NCBI RefSeq assembly: GCF_027942865.1
Contig: NC_134526.1
Span: forward strand, 8,891,284-8,955,283
DNA length: 64,000 nt
From: Odontesthes bonariensis
Taxonomy: Eukaryota; Chordata; Actinopteri; Atheriniformes; Atherinopsidae
Direction of reading: 5' to 3'
The position numbers and the translations under genes were made by a program. Shown here one piece after another: positions 26,664-37,988 of this stretch. The notes under the pieces were generated by a model. That model did no database searches and had not been told where the DNA came from. It saw nothing but the letters and a program-made list of their open reading frames with translations. Position 1 is the stretch's first letter. Each line of letters starts with the position of its first letter.

Positions 26664-28355
26664 AGAGTGAATATATGTTATTATATAGAATCTTAAAGGA
26701 AATCAATATAAATGGGTTATAAAATCACATATGACCTGGTCTCAGAACAGAAACCTCTAAGTTGAGTTATTTAACGTACAGTAGAAAGCAGTAAACTCTG
26801 AGAGCAGCAGAGCTTCTCCTGCAGATTCCATCACTCCTTCCTGAAGAGAGACCTTGAGCTCTGACTAAAGACCTCTCTGATTCTTCTTCTCTGCCCGGAT
26901 TTGGGACATTGTTCGCTTGCATTAAACAATTATCGCTGACAGGCGAAGAGGGTGCTCAAATCAGGTCCCAGGCCTGTAGCTGCGATCGTCCCACATGAAC
27001 TCTTTATGCCAATCTGACATGAGCCCAGCAGGCTGTAAATCCAGCCCTAATTGTGGGCTTGTTAGCACGCCCCTCGAGCTTTGGCTCAGGCAGGTTTTTA
27101 TATGCTCTGGAGTAAAAGAAAGGGGAAAAAAAGAGTCTCTCTTAAAGGTGGTCGGACTTTGAACATTTTTCTTCTGTTTTAAAGTAATTGAACCTGATTA
27201 GAGGGATTTCTGGGAGAAGAAGCACCCATGGGCCCTCTGGTCTCTGGAGCTGAAACATCTTTTTCCATCATGAAGGCAAATCCAACTGCACTTCGAAGGG
27301 GTAGAAGTTCAGAAATGTCTGAAAATATTTCAAAGTATAACTAAAGAAAGTTTTAAAATATGCACAATTTCAGCTGTAATCTGTGTAACATGATCTCTAA
27401 TGTGTATAAAATTTACAAATGTAGTTCTGACTGATACAGAGAGGATTCCATGTTTATTACTTAGATAAGTAGTTTATAACTAGCCTGAAAGGTGATAGTC
27501 AAAGCAGCCACCCACTCTACACTGCCCGAAGATTAGAATAAAAAATGTGTTGATGGCTCATTTATGCATCAAGCGTTTGCCAATTTAAGGTGCAGGTTAA
27601 CTCAAATTTGACATATTTATAGAACGTGCGCACGTTAATCTTGCCTAAAAAGCTAATTTTGTGTTAGAAGGTTAAATTTCAGTTAACTTGCTTTAATTTA
27701 GAGACCCAAATTAATCCGGTAACGAAAGTAGCTGAAACTTTCAATTGCCACTGTCAATTGTGTTAATAAAGTGACCAGTGAGTGTATAATGCCAGTATAA
27801 TCCCATTTTATACGATTTGCAACCACTTATCTTCCACAACAATCCTTTTTGCCTCTTTAGGGAAAGAACCTTTTTGTGGAGCCTGATCCTTCTACTTTGT
27901 TCTGGAGATTCCTGCCTTTATGAGGAAAGTTTTTACTAATTGAAGTGGGAAATCCTGAGAATCAGCTGCAAATAACTCGGCAAATAATAAATGACTGATG
28001 GAGATGTGGCAAAACGTGCTTATGAACACAATTAGACAACTCTAGATTCATGGAGTCACAGGATTCATCTCAGAAGGATAGTAAAATTCGTAAAACAAAA
28101 TGTATGAAGCAGATGCAGGAAAAATTCAATTTCAGTCACAAAATTATTGCAGGAAGAGCTGTGAAGTAGCAGAAAATGAAAAGACATCTTAGTTATGCAC
28201 TAAGTTACTTTCCTCCGCTGCGGCTGTGTGTTTCACAGCGGCTCGTGTGTGAGGACACTGCCGTGTCAGCAGCGTTTCCGCCCTGATCCCCGGGTGTCTA
28301 CGCTGAGCTGAGTGCAGCTGAGTGAGCATTTTGACATGAATGTCCCTGTGCTGCC

Positions 28356-28356
<1 letters not shown>
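26664..28356. other. Intergenic, no gene seen
   Basis: AT-rich sequence without supported coding, RNA or repeat features. Confidence 0.4.

Positions 28357-28431
<75 letters not shown>
28357..28431. repeat. (AC)37 microsatellite
   Basis: About 75 bp of uninterrupted AC dinucleotides. The long histidine/threonine or valine/cysteine ORFs across it on both strands are artefacts of the repeat. Confidence 0.97.
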
Positions 28432-28433
<2 letters not shown>

Positions 28434-29689
28434 CCTTCATCCAGCTCCACTACATGTATGCTGCAGCTGCTCCTCAAAGATGACAGCCCCTGGGTTCAGT
28501 TCTGGTTCAGTCCCTGGGTGCTTTTCTGAGAGTCTCAGCAAAAAGCTCTGAGAGAAGCTCACCTTGCTTCAGGTAGAGCTGCATTACTCGTGTTTTAACA
28601 TGCATTTTTAATTCTGCGTGTGTGATAATGCACAGGTAATAATTTTGACATATTCAGCCACTCTTCCATGCACTTTTTTTCTCCTGTTTGGCCCCTTTTT
28701 GATAACCCCACAACAGTTCCATGGTGTTTTAAATCTGAGCCATTCAATCACCCTCCATTTCTTCTTTTTGAACCACTCTTGGGTGGATTTGTTAGTTTGC
28801 CGTCTTCAGTTCAACTCCAACCTTCAGACGGATGGTCCCAGGTTATCTCCAGTCACTCTCTATTTTGAAGCAGAATTCAAAGTTGAATTAAAAAAAAATC
28901 CAAACATTAATATTACTGGCACTGTGCATCACAGTTGGAATGACGTTCTTACCCTAAAAAATATCTTTTTTTGTAAATGACATTAGTCAAACAGCTCTAT
29001 CAGTGAATAATCTAACCAGAGCACTTTCCTCCAAAAGGCTTCGTCTTGGCCTCTATGTTCTACTGTTCAGCTCAAATGCTATTTGGACACATCAAAGACG
29101 AAGCCTTGCATGCAGGTCAAAATTATGCACTTTAGCAGCTGAGAAGTGTCGGCAGATCCTTGAAGACTTGGAATTTTGTTCCATAAAATTTCTGCTCTTG
29201 GTTCTGATTTTGCTGAAGTGGAGAATCCTCGATGAACGGACAGTTTTTGAAAATGAAAACATTTCTGGACAACTTCCCTTGCAATGGAATGATTTTTTTT
29301 CACATGTTTTCAAATCGCTTATTAGACTTATAAGTTTCCATTTCTATTCTTATAGGCCTTAGGGAGCTCTTAAGATCATGGCACGATGAGAACACATATC
29401 ATAGCAAAGAAACCAGCAGCTGAAGAATGCTTAAGAAGAATTTGTCGTTCTTCTCAGCTCTTTGGAGCTTTAAGATGAATTTCAGCCTGCTGGTTAGTGT
29501 CAGGGATTGGGGTTTTGGCTAGGTCTCTCCACCAGAGGGCCCCGGTGTGCTGGGCTGGCTTCATCAAGCCCCAGGTACTTTCCAGCAGGTGGTTTCCAGT
29601 CATTCTTCGCCGGACTGTTAACCATTATGGTAACGTCTAGCAGCCCCTCTGAGCTCCTGAGTCTTTAACAAAACCATTGATCATTGGCC
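28432..29689. other. Intergenic, no gene seen
   Basis: The plus-strand reading frame at 28618-28980 and both strands at 29003-29362 are open for about 110-120 codons, but the composition is ordinary and there is no recognisable domain or splice framing. They are best treated as chance. Confidence 0.4.
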
Positions 29690-30030
29690 ATCCTCTCCCC
29701 CAGTGTTCGAACTATGCCGAGATTTTCGGGGGGTCCCATTTTTTCTACGGGGGGAAAATGCTACAGGCCAGGTGCTATATATGTGCAATATTGTTCTAAT
29801 TTCTCACATATGTGCAGTGCTCACATTTATAATATGCCACATGTCTCTGTTTATAGCCCTGTCTGTCATCCCTTAATTTGTATTTTTATGAAGTGCATTC
29901 CTTATTCAGTTATCTTATTATTTATTACATGTTTGCACAGGGAGGAGAACTGTGGCCCAATTTTGTTGTGCTTGTGTACACTGTACAACTGTGCAATGAT
30001 AAAGTCTCTTAAATCTTAAATATCTTCATC
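29690..30030 (+). mobile_element. Possible LINE 3' tail
   Basis: The block ends TGTACAACTGTGCAATGATAAAG followed by repeated TCTTAAATCT, resembling the 3' tails of teleost L2/CR1-type LINEs, which end with a short repeat instead of poly(A). No coding part is left. It lies just outside the duplicated unit. Confidence 0.3.
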
Positions 30031-31206
30031 CTGTGGACACAAACAGGAGTGCCGATGAATAATAATGTTACTGCTCAACAGCAACATGTAGCAGGTGTCT
30101 TAATGAATTTACATTTCCGCCTCATATTGTAGGTCACTGTTTTCTTCACACTGAAGAAAACATGAACTCTTCTTCCATGACTATTAGCTCATTGAAAAAA
30201 AAAACTTTTGATGACAACAGAAGGAATTGGTTTGTGAGGGGAATCTTAGTCTTAGTCTTAGCTTGGGTTCCAGAGTGAAGGCTATAGGTGCTGAACAGGC
30301 AGTATGACGAAGAGGCTGAGGAGGCGGCTGCATTGTCCTCACAGGTACCTTCTGTGCGTGTGACTGAAAGCATCACACACAGCTGACTTTAATGTCACTG
30401 TCACACTGCTTTTGTGTACTTTACTGTTATTTTGTTTGCTTTATTTCCCTGACTGTCAGTCTGTCCTCATGCTGCGTGCTATGTATATATTCTTCTTTTT
30501 TTAGGTCCTTTTCCCTCTCATGTTTGCTTTTAGCTTTTAATCCTTTCTGATGTCATTTTACACCCCTTCACACCTTCCTCTTATTGTATCGCTTTTTGAT
30601 CATTTAGCATAATCAGTTTATATCATTTGCTGGGCATGGCTAATTAATTTTTGCAGCTATTTCAACATCAAACAGGTGTGAAGTGTTTGACAGATAAAAC
30701 GAAATGCTTTCAAACAAAATGGACATAATTATGTTAAGAATTTTTTTTAAATAAAACAGTGTAAAATGTACAGTGAACCGGAAGTAATTAATCACAGTCG
30801 CTCAGTTTAATTCAATAAATCCCATGCAGTGGCAGGTCAGAACATATGGCCCCTGTCCTCCATGGGACCACGATGTTTAGACCCCCTGATCGACCAGTGC
30901 TGACATCAGATGGTGTTTTTTCTTTTCGCACGCAGTGGGACGCCTCAGTGCAAAAATGCAAAAAAAAAAAACATCTCAAAACATGTTGCAACAAGACACT
31001 TCATATCATTTAGTATGAAGGTCAGCAGTTAAAAATCTGGTTGGTCAGTGTTTGCTGTTATTCCGCTATTCAACAAGGGGAAATATGCTTCTTGTATTTC
31101 AGTGGGGAGGCATCCCTACAGAAATATAACCAAAGTGAGTATTTCCTACAGCCCCTGAATGCATTTTCAGGAAACAGGCACTGAAAAAATGACAGCGCTT
31201 TGCTGC

Positions 31207-31285
31207 TGACGTCATAATAGATCCGTTGAACGGAGGAAGCTGTGCAGTGATTGGCTGTCTGAGCTGTGGCAGCTCGGCTGATTGG
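31207..31285 (+). promoter_or_regulatory. CRE-like and CCAAT-type boxes upstream of apol A1
   Basis: A perfect TGACGTCA palindrome (31207-31214) is followed by two inverted CCAAT pentamers, ATTGG at 31250-31254 and 31281-31285. All three are kept in unit 2 (53342-53349, 53385-53389, 53416-53420). They lie about 290-370 bp before the candidate first coding exon of A1. Confidence 0.4.
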
Positions 31286-31439
31286 TGTTTGTGGCTTCTG
31301 GTTGAGATGTTCAGCACAGCTGATGGAATCTATCAGCAGCCGGTCTGCGCCACCAAACTGCTAAACAAACACAACCTAACTGACTGTGGAGGCATGACTG
31401 TGAAAAATGGGTGTGGTGCAGCTGCTCGACGTAAGGAAA

Positions 31440-31454
31440 GGGAAAAACGAAACT
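31440..31454 (+). promoter_or_regulatory. ISRE-like element of apol A1
   Basis: GGGAAAAACGAAACT reads on the other strand as AGTTTCGTTTTTCCC, close to the interferon-stimulated response element AGTTTCNNTTTC with one mismatch in the last C. It lies 122 bp before the ATG of the 14-nt exon at 31576. It is unchanged in unit 2 (54927-54941). Mammalian APOL genes are interferon-induced, which fits the position. Confidence 0.5.
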
Positions 31455-31575
31455 GAACATACTTTGGATAGATTGAGAAACTGTCTCACTGGAAACTCAG
31501 ACCGAAGTTTCCTTCTTTACTCCTTTCTGTGAAACTTCTCCGGGTAAAGGTGGTCCGCAGCAGCTGAGGAGAGAC

Positions 31576-34500
31576 ATGCCTGCAACAAGGTAAAACCTGA
31601 ACGCGTTCACCTGCTCAGTGAAAGAAAGGTGCCCTGACGACCTGAACTTAAATAAATAACATACTTTCAGACTTTCAGATTTAGCTCTTTTCTCCATCTG
31701 CTTTTCCGTCTTTAATCCTTTTGTCTTCGTAGTTATTCCAGGCCAAACAGACGTGAAACATAAAAGGCCAAATGTGTCGAGTATATTGCAATGAATGCAG
31801 ATTTGTGTGGCAGAACTTTTATTTGGTGGTTGGGTGGTTAGCACCGTCGCCTCACAGGGTTCCGGGTTCGATTCCCGGCCGGTGCCTCTCTGTGTGTTCT
31901 CTCCGTGTGCGCGTGGGTTCTCTCCGGGTACCCCAGCTTCCTCTCACCGTCCAAATTCATCCAAATTCATGCATGTTGTCTCTAAATTGTCCCTGGTGAG
32001 TGTGAGCGTGTTTGTCTCTGTGTTGTCTCTGTGACTGGCGACCTGTCCAGGGTGTACCTGGTAAAAGCAGTTCTATGATATCTGTTCTGAAGAGATGATA
32101 TGATTTGTAAAGCAAAGCGGTGTGTGACTAATGCAAAAATTAAAGATGGCTGCGTGGTCTTCATGTGTGATTCTCCACCTGCAACAGTTTGAACCTAAAG
32201 CAAAATAAGTTTTTGGCTTGTAAATACTGATCGAGTCTGCTGGCAGGTAAATCTTGGTTCATTGAGACTGAATGTTGTCAGTCAAAATGGCGTTAATGAA
32301 ATCTCTTTCAGCGTGTTTCAACATCAGATACAGTAAGACAGATACCATCTGCAGCAGGATGCGAAACAGAAAAATGCTGTCATCTTCATGTACCGACCTG
32401 TTTTTATAAAAACAAAAAAGGAGGATTGTTTTTAACTTTTAAGGCTCTGCCATGAAGCTGAAATGAAATAATGAACATGATCCAGTTGAGCTCTCTGCAG
32501 TGGAGAGTTGTGTGTCCGGGCGGTGAGAAACAGTCTGAGGCTGTAGTTTAAAGTAACTTGCAATGGAGGACTGAGATGGATATGATCTGGAATAGATGGG
32601 GAAATATATAAATGGCTTAATCAATATGTTTATAGGATGAGGAATGCTACTGAAATTAAGTTAAACATGTATTTATGCAATAGTAGTTATATAGAGTGTG
32701 AAATGAATGATTTTTTTCTGCTTTAATGCATTCATCATTTAAGCTTGTAACTACATTATTCATAAATGTAAGTAAATAAACAGCATTAACACAAATCTGA
32801 ATGAATACGCTTGAAGATCAAGGCGGAAAAATGAATTTCTGTGCCATAAATTATTTTCTTACTTCATTTTATTGGCATTCATCATTATGTAAATTTATTC
32901 ATTTAGCTGTTCATATGTTTTTGTATTTACTTCAGATTATAGAAGTTTCCGTCCTCCGTATTTACGGGCGTCCTATTGTCTTAAGTCTCAGAAGTGCCTT
33001 TAATGCTATTGTATCTGCATATGCACACATATATACACATATATGCATATGTGTCAGTGTGCAGGACCATGCTACATAAAATGAATTCAATATAGATATC
33101 TATGAAAAATCTTAAGTTGATTCTGTATATGAAACAATGACTACATGGCCCCATCTGTTGGAAAGGATGGTGTCAGGACTGAGTTGGTTTTATAGCTGAA
33201 CAGGTGAGGTTTACTTTATCCAGCAAACTTCCTGTTGGCAGTCTGTAATATCCAGGAACTTGACACCTGACACAGTTTACCTGTGTCAGGTGGGTAAGGA
33301 TGGTCAGAAAGGCAGGTGGCGTCCACTCTGGATCTGTTTGTGTGACGGCATCAAGAAGAGCATCATGGTTATCTAGGTAGCTGAATCCTTTGCTCTCAGT
33401 GGATTCTGAACTTTATTGTTAATTCCGACTGGAAAGGCATTTGTTTAGTTCTTTTTGTTTCCGTTTTTTAGCTGTTTGTCAGAAGTTGTTTTCGTTATGT
33501 AAGTAAGTCATTGTATGTGTGTTGTGAGCTGTTGTCTTTCTCCGTTTGTTTGCCTCTAGTCGTGACTGGTGTTGAACTCACACTGGAGATGAAGAGAGGC
33601 TTTGTGATTGCTTTTAGTGTTTTCCTGCCACAGCAGAAATACTATTTCTCTCCTCTTAACAGTCATTATGCCAAGTAGTACAGAACACAATACAAAAGCT
33701 TCACAGGAGACATCAAAGAATGCCAGATCGTATGTTCTGAACAAGTTTTTCTGCCTTTTTTTTTTTCTTGTCTCACCACTTTGTGATGCTTTGTTTTACA
33801 GAGCAGAACTGCAGGACACCCTGCACCGCTACACTTCAGATACCCTCTCCTACATCCACACTGTGAGGGGTTTCTGTGAGATGTTCTCTAAATGGATGCT
33901 CTGGAGGGAGACCGAGTTGGAGATGATGATGGACATCAAAGACAGGGTTGATCAACTCAACATCAACATCAGCGAGGTTACCAAGTCAGAGAACAAAGGT
34001 AAAGCCTTTTGGGGATATGTGAAGAACATATTCACCCAGCCAACAGCAGACAGCAGGCGAGCAGAGCTGGAGGAGGAGCTGGGTAAGGTGTTAAATGGCA
34101 CTCTGGAAGGTTTGGAGAAGCTTGACTGCTTCCTGGATGCAGTGGAGAAGCTGGCTGTCACCTCTCTGCATGTCTTCACTGAGAACCAGGTATTATCCCT
34201 GCCCGAAGAGATCAGCCACGATTACGTTCAGGCTGTCATCACAGCTGCACGAAACATCTGTCCACTTCTCCTGGAGTTTAAAAGGGAAGCGAAAGCCTTC
34301 TTCCTTTCCAAACTTCAGAATGTGGAGGTGCTGGCACATCAGCTGGACAAATACATTCAGACCTCCAAGAACATCTGTGAAAAGATGGAGAAAAGGTAAA
34401 ACTGATATTAGGTTAAAGAAATAACATGCGTCGTTGCAGAAATGGCATGTCCTGTAAAATGAATTCTGTCTTTCACAGCTGCTTCAGTGACTTTTGCCTG

Positions 34501-37190
34501 AAGATGACCAGTGAAGCTGTGATAGACCTCAGTGTGGATTTGTCTGAAAATGACATGCAAATAATGTTTGATCACATTAATCAGCTCGATGAAATCAGGT
34601 GAGTTTTACCAAGGTATGGGACTGAGAGAAAGTCTTAGTCATTTTGTTAGATTTTGTTACCATGGAGCCAGACTTTAAAAGTGGTCTTGAGCAATAGTCC
34701 TGAGGGTCTTTGCTACTTTCTCACTGGTTTTCAGTTCAGTCCCACTTAAGACTGACTTATGAATCATTCAAGCATATAAAAGGCGCCGAACTCAATGCAT
34801 GAACCAGCAATGTGTTTACACACAACAGACTACTCGGCAAAGAACCGTATTTTCCGGGCAACATCTAAAGAAATGAGTGGTGGTACTGAAAGTGTTTGAC
34901 TATATGTCTTTGAGTGACCGACACATCAAATTACAGACATCTGCTGGTTTTAAAAAGCAAATCTTGGATGGATTTCCATTCGATACAGATATGCGTGGTT
35001 ACCAGATGATAAACTACTGACTCAGATGATCACCTGTCTTTTCTTGAAGCAACATTTAGGCCCAATTCAAATCCTTCCCCTTGGCCGTATCCCTCCGTTT
35101 TGCAGGGATGTGGTGCCCAACACCCTGTTTGAATGAGCAGTTCACCACTGCTCCTTCATCCCTAAAAGAAAAGGGGCAACATATCCATGGGAAATGTAGG
35201 GGAAAGCTATTGGGGCAAGTTGTGGCAATGGGATTTAGAGATTTAAAGGGGAACTCCGGGGCATTTGAAGCGTGTTTCCATTGCTAGAGGTTGTCAAATA
35301 CTGATACTAGGACACAGAGAGGTCCAGATCTGTGCTCCCTGTGTGGAGATCGCTCTGTCCGCACAGCATGTCATGCGAGGCTAATACGTGGTGGCTAAGG
35401 GGCAAGAGCTAACCCTTCCACGTAAAACAACAACTTGCACACTGCAGAAACGTCACACCACTTTATAAACCATCCGACAATAGTCACAAGCCTTACCATC
35501 AAAACCATATGCATGGTTCTCACATTACTGGCATGGGGACGTTACAAAACAACTTTATAAACAGCATGTAACTCACCGGCTGGTTGTAGGCGCCCGCATG
35601 TGAAAGCCCAAAAGAGTCAATGGACGATACTCCCATATACAAAGCAATTATCTTCTCTAGAAAAACTGCGTTCAAGTATTTAAAACATTACAACAATACA
35701 TGCCCAGTAATATTCTTGTAATGTTTTAAATACTTGAAAGCAGTTTTTCTAGAGAATATAATTGTTTTGTATATGGGATTATTCTCCATCGACTCTTCTG
35801 GGCTTTCACATGCGCGAGCCTACAACCAGCCGGTGAGTTACATGCTGTTTATAAAGTTGTTTTGTAACGTCCCCATGCCAGTAATGTGAGAACCATGCAT
35901 ATGGTTTTGATGGTAAGGCTTGTGACTTTATTGTCGGATGGTTTATAAAGTGGTGTGACGTTTCTGCAGTGTGCAAGTTGTTGTTTTACGTGGAAGGGTT
36001 AGCGCTTGCCCCTAGCCACCACGTATTAGCCTCGCATGACATGCTGTGCGGACAGCGCGATCTCCACACAGGGAGCACAGATCTGGACCTCTCTGTGTCC
36101 TAGTATCAGTATTTGACAACCTCTAGCAATGGAAACACGCTTCAAATGCCCCGGAGTTCCCCTTTAAGCGAAATGCCTCATCGTATAATCATTGAAATAT
36201 TGCAGCTATAGAAAAAAAAACGTCCTCTTTTATCCTCTCAGGACGGACCCACACTTCCGGATGGTGTTCTTGTTTCAGGAGGAATCCTGCTCTGATTTCA
36301 TTAAAGAGTTTGATGAGCGACAACCCAGGATGCTGGAGTTTCTCAACCAGCTGGAGGAGAACGCTGTTCAGCTGGACAGGATGAATAAAGGGGCAAAGAT
36401 CTCCAGTGTAGCTGGGAGCTCAGTGGGGGCTGTTGGAGGGGTGCTCTCCATTGTTGGTTTGGCACTAATTCCGTTTACAGCAGGAGTGTCTTTGGCTCTG
36501 ACGATGACCGGTGTTGGGCTGGGAGTTACCAGCGGAGTCAACAGCCTCGTCACCACCGCCACAGAGGTTGGGGTCAACCGTACACACCAAAAGAAAGCCA
36601 GTGAAGTCTTCCAAAGCTTCATGGAGGACGTGACGAAACTCCAGGATTGTCTGGAGGAGGTGACCAGACAAACAGTTGCCAGAATGGAAGACGATAACCT
36701 AGGTGTGGCTGTGGGAGTAGGCAAGGCGCTTTGTAAAGTTGGCACTGTTGGAAAAGGCATTGATTCACTTGTTGATCTGACTTCGGCTGCTAAGCTGTTA
36801 AAAACTGAAGAGGTTGTTGCAAGTGCTGGCAAAGTCATGGCTCAGGAAGGAAAAGCTTTACGCAACATACCCAGGGTGGCTTCGGATATCCCAGATGTTG
36901 GTCAAGCAGCAGTTAAAGGGACTCTGTCCGTCTCCAAGTCAGCCAGAGCTGGTTTAATCGCTCTCAATGCTCTCTTCCTCGGCATGGATATCTTCTTCAT
37001 CTGCAAAGACAGCATCAGTCTGGCCAAAGGAAGCGAGACCGAGGTCTCACAGTTCATCAGAGCCAGAGCTGCACTCTGGAGCTCAGAGATCGACTCGTGG
37101 AGAAAGAGCCGTGACTCTCTGGATAAAGGCCTGCAGACATCAGAGAAAAGGGAAGCTGTCCTGGAGACACCATTTTATCTGGATAGTTAG
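31576..37190 (+). CDS. Apolipoprotein L-like gene, type A, copy 1 (apol A1)
   Basis: Four coding exons: 31576-31589 (ATG, 14 nt), 33802-34395, 34479-34598 and 36242-37190. All junctions are GT-AG and phase 2, giving 558 residues. An alternative first exon (33668-33729, 62 nt, donor GTATGT) joins exon 2 in the same phase and gives 574 residues. Numbered on the 558 form, an N-terminal helical region precedes an HFRMVFLFQ motif (about 247-255); the apolipoprotein L membrane hairpin follows at about 298-350, with GGVLSIVGLALIPFTAG and GVGLGVTSGVN. A second hydrophobic stretch, GLIALNALFLGMDIFFI, lies near 480-496, and the tail is charged. ApoL proteins bind lipid and insert into membranes; human APOL1 forms ion channels and kills trypanosomes, while other members act inside cells. 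The hairpin and C-terminal pattern support the family strongly; the function in fish is inference. Intron 3 carries a 917-bp foldback insertion. A polyadenylation signal AATAAA lies at 37297-37302. Confidence 0.88.
31825..32058 (+). mobile_element. tRNA-derived SINE (unit 1)
   Basis: The head GGTGGTTAGCACCGTCGCC behaves as a pol III A box, and GGTTCGATTCC (31865-31875) is a perfect B box. The body (TGCGTGGGTTCTCTCCGGGTA-type text, cut here, and ACTGGCGACCTGTCCAGGGT) matches the very common teleost SINE-like family. The same copy is present in unit 2 at about 55310-55545, so it predates the duplication. It is not a functional tRNA gene. Confidence 0.8.
32059..33661. other. apol A1 intron 1 / upstream region, no other gene seen
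   Basis: The part 32135-32997 is absent from unit 2; the rest is shared. A perfect 12-bp-arm hairpin with a 5-nt loop (CACCTGACACAG, then CTGTGTCAGGTG) lies at 33264-33292, and at 55888-55916 in unit 2. It holds two E-box-type CACCTG/CAGGTG ends. Confidence 0.5.
33668..33729 (+). CDS. Alternative first coding exon of apol A1
   Basis: The ATG is preceded by a pyrimidine-rich acceptor (CTCCTCTTAACAG, AG at 33661-33662) and the exon ends AGATC/GTATGT. It encodes MPSSTEHNTKASQETSKNAR plus a split serine codon. It joins exon 2 (33802) in phase 2, the same phase as the 14-nt ATG exon at 31576. The intervening 72-nt intron is a multiple of three and contains no stop codon, so retention would also keep the frame. 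The unit 2 copy is 56292-56353. Confidence 0.55.
35247..36163. mobile_element. Giant foldback (near-perfect palindrome) element, 917 bp
   Basis: The element begins AGGGGAACTCCGGGG and ends CCCCGGAGTTCCCCT. It is a single inverted repeat with arms of about 446 bp (35247-35692 and 35716-36163) and a loop of about 23 bp. TTAA flanks both ends (35243-35246 and 36164-36167). Unit 2 holds the empty site GATTTAAGCGAAATG (around 57865) with a single TTAA, which proves insertion with a TTAA target duplication after the tandem duplication. It has no coding capacity. Its termini resemble those of the 12397-13044 MITE (TTAA-AGG...CCT-TTAA). Confidence 0.92.
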
Positions 37191-37223
37191 ATGGAAAACA
37201 CACTGAAATCAGATAATAGATGC

Positions 37224-37269
<46 letters not shown>

Positions 37270-37988
37270 GTGTGTGTGTGTGTGTATATATTCATGAATA
37301 AATATTTTTAACAAAGCCAATTTTAAAATGTAACTGATCACTAACATGTTGAGTATTTCAAAATTGATAATGCTTTACGAAAAAGCAAGATAAATAGAAT
37401 CACTGCTTTATGTAAATAACAAAGAAATCATGCTGCAACATAATCTTTCATGTTTTTTTTTTTTTACAGAATCTGATATGAATTTGTCCCTTTTGCACTA
37501 TGATCGTACAAAGATTAAACATATTACCAAGTACATGCAGTTCTATCATGTGCTGGTATCATATTACTTTCCTTCTGATTTTGCTGCTATTCAAAATCAC
37601 TGACATCTTCAAGGTACTGCACATTCGTAATTTTTACTTTAGTCGTAACGTTTTATACATTTGATCTTTTTTTGCCAAACACTAAAAACCTGTACTCTAT
37701 TCTTGTACTATGTGGATCAATAAAGACTTTAAAGATGAGACAACGCTTAACTTTTTACAAAATAGTTCTTTTTTTCAGCAATGATCTGTAGGTGTTTTAA
37801 GCATCTGTGGAGCAAACGTCACACTGAACCGGGAAACTTTTGGTTATACGACATCTTCAGTAACAAACTTTAAATTCTTTTGTTATCTGCTTAGTATTTA
37901 CATTTAAAAGTGAAATATCGAAATAATTTCATGTCAAACCACATAAAATGAACCTATCTTACGAGAAAGGAGTAAGAAATGGGTGAAT
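37191..37988. other. apol A1 3' flank
   Basis: It holds a (TA)n/(TG)n microsatellite (37229-37290) and the AATAAA at 37297. Near 37500-37540 is a segment, AACATATTACCAAGTACATG, that also occurs downstream of both B genes, so the 3' flanks of A and B are homologous. No other gene is seen. Confidence 0.6.
37229..37290. repeat. (TA)n(TG)n microsatellite
   Basis: A TA run followed by TG repeats just downstream of the apol A1 stop. The corresponding tract in unit 2 (58922-58987) has a different length. Confidence 0.9.

Noticed and set aside
28189-28551. Val/Cys- and Thr/His-rich ORFs on both strands
   Set aside because: Translations of the (AC)n microsatellite.
31865-31875. Functional tRNA gene suggested by a perfect B box
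   Set aside because: No cloverleaf can be closed around it; the surrounding text is a known type of tRNA-derived SINE, present twice.
33608-34399. Single continuous 263-codon ORF
   Set aside because: It begins at a TTG and runs through a 72-nt intron that happens to be open; the splice sites at 33729/33802 and the phase match with two upstream ATG exons indicate separate exons.
35081-35287. 68-codon ORF in apol A1 intron 3 (also 57702-57911)
   Set aside because: Intronic; in A1 it runs into the foldback insertion, in A2 it ends differently, and there are no splice signals that would join it to the gene.
36368-36838. 156-codon minus-strand ORF opposite apol A1 exon 4 (also 58067-58537)
   Set aside because: Shadow frame of the plus-strand apol coding region.
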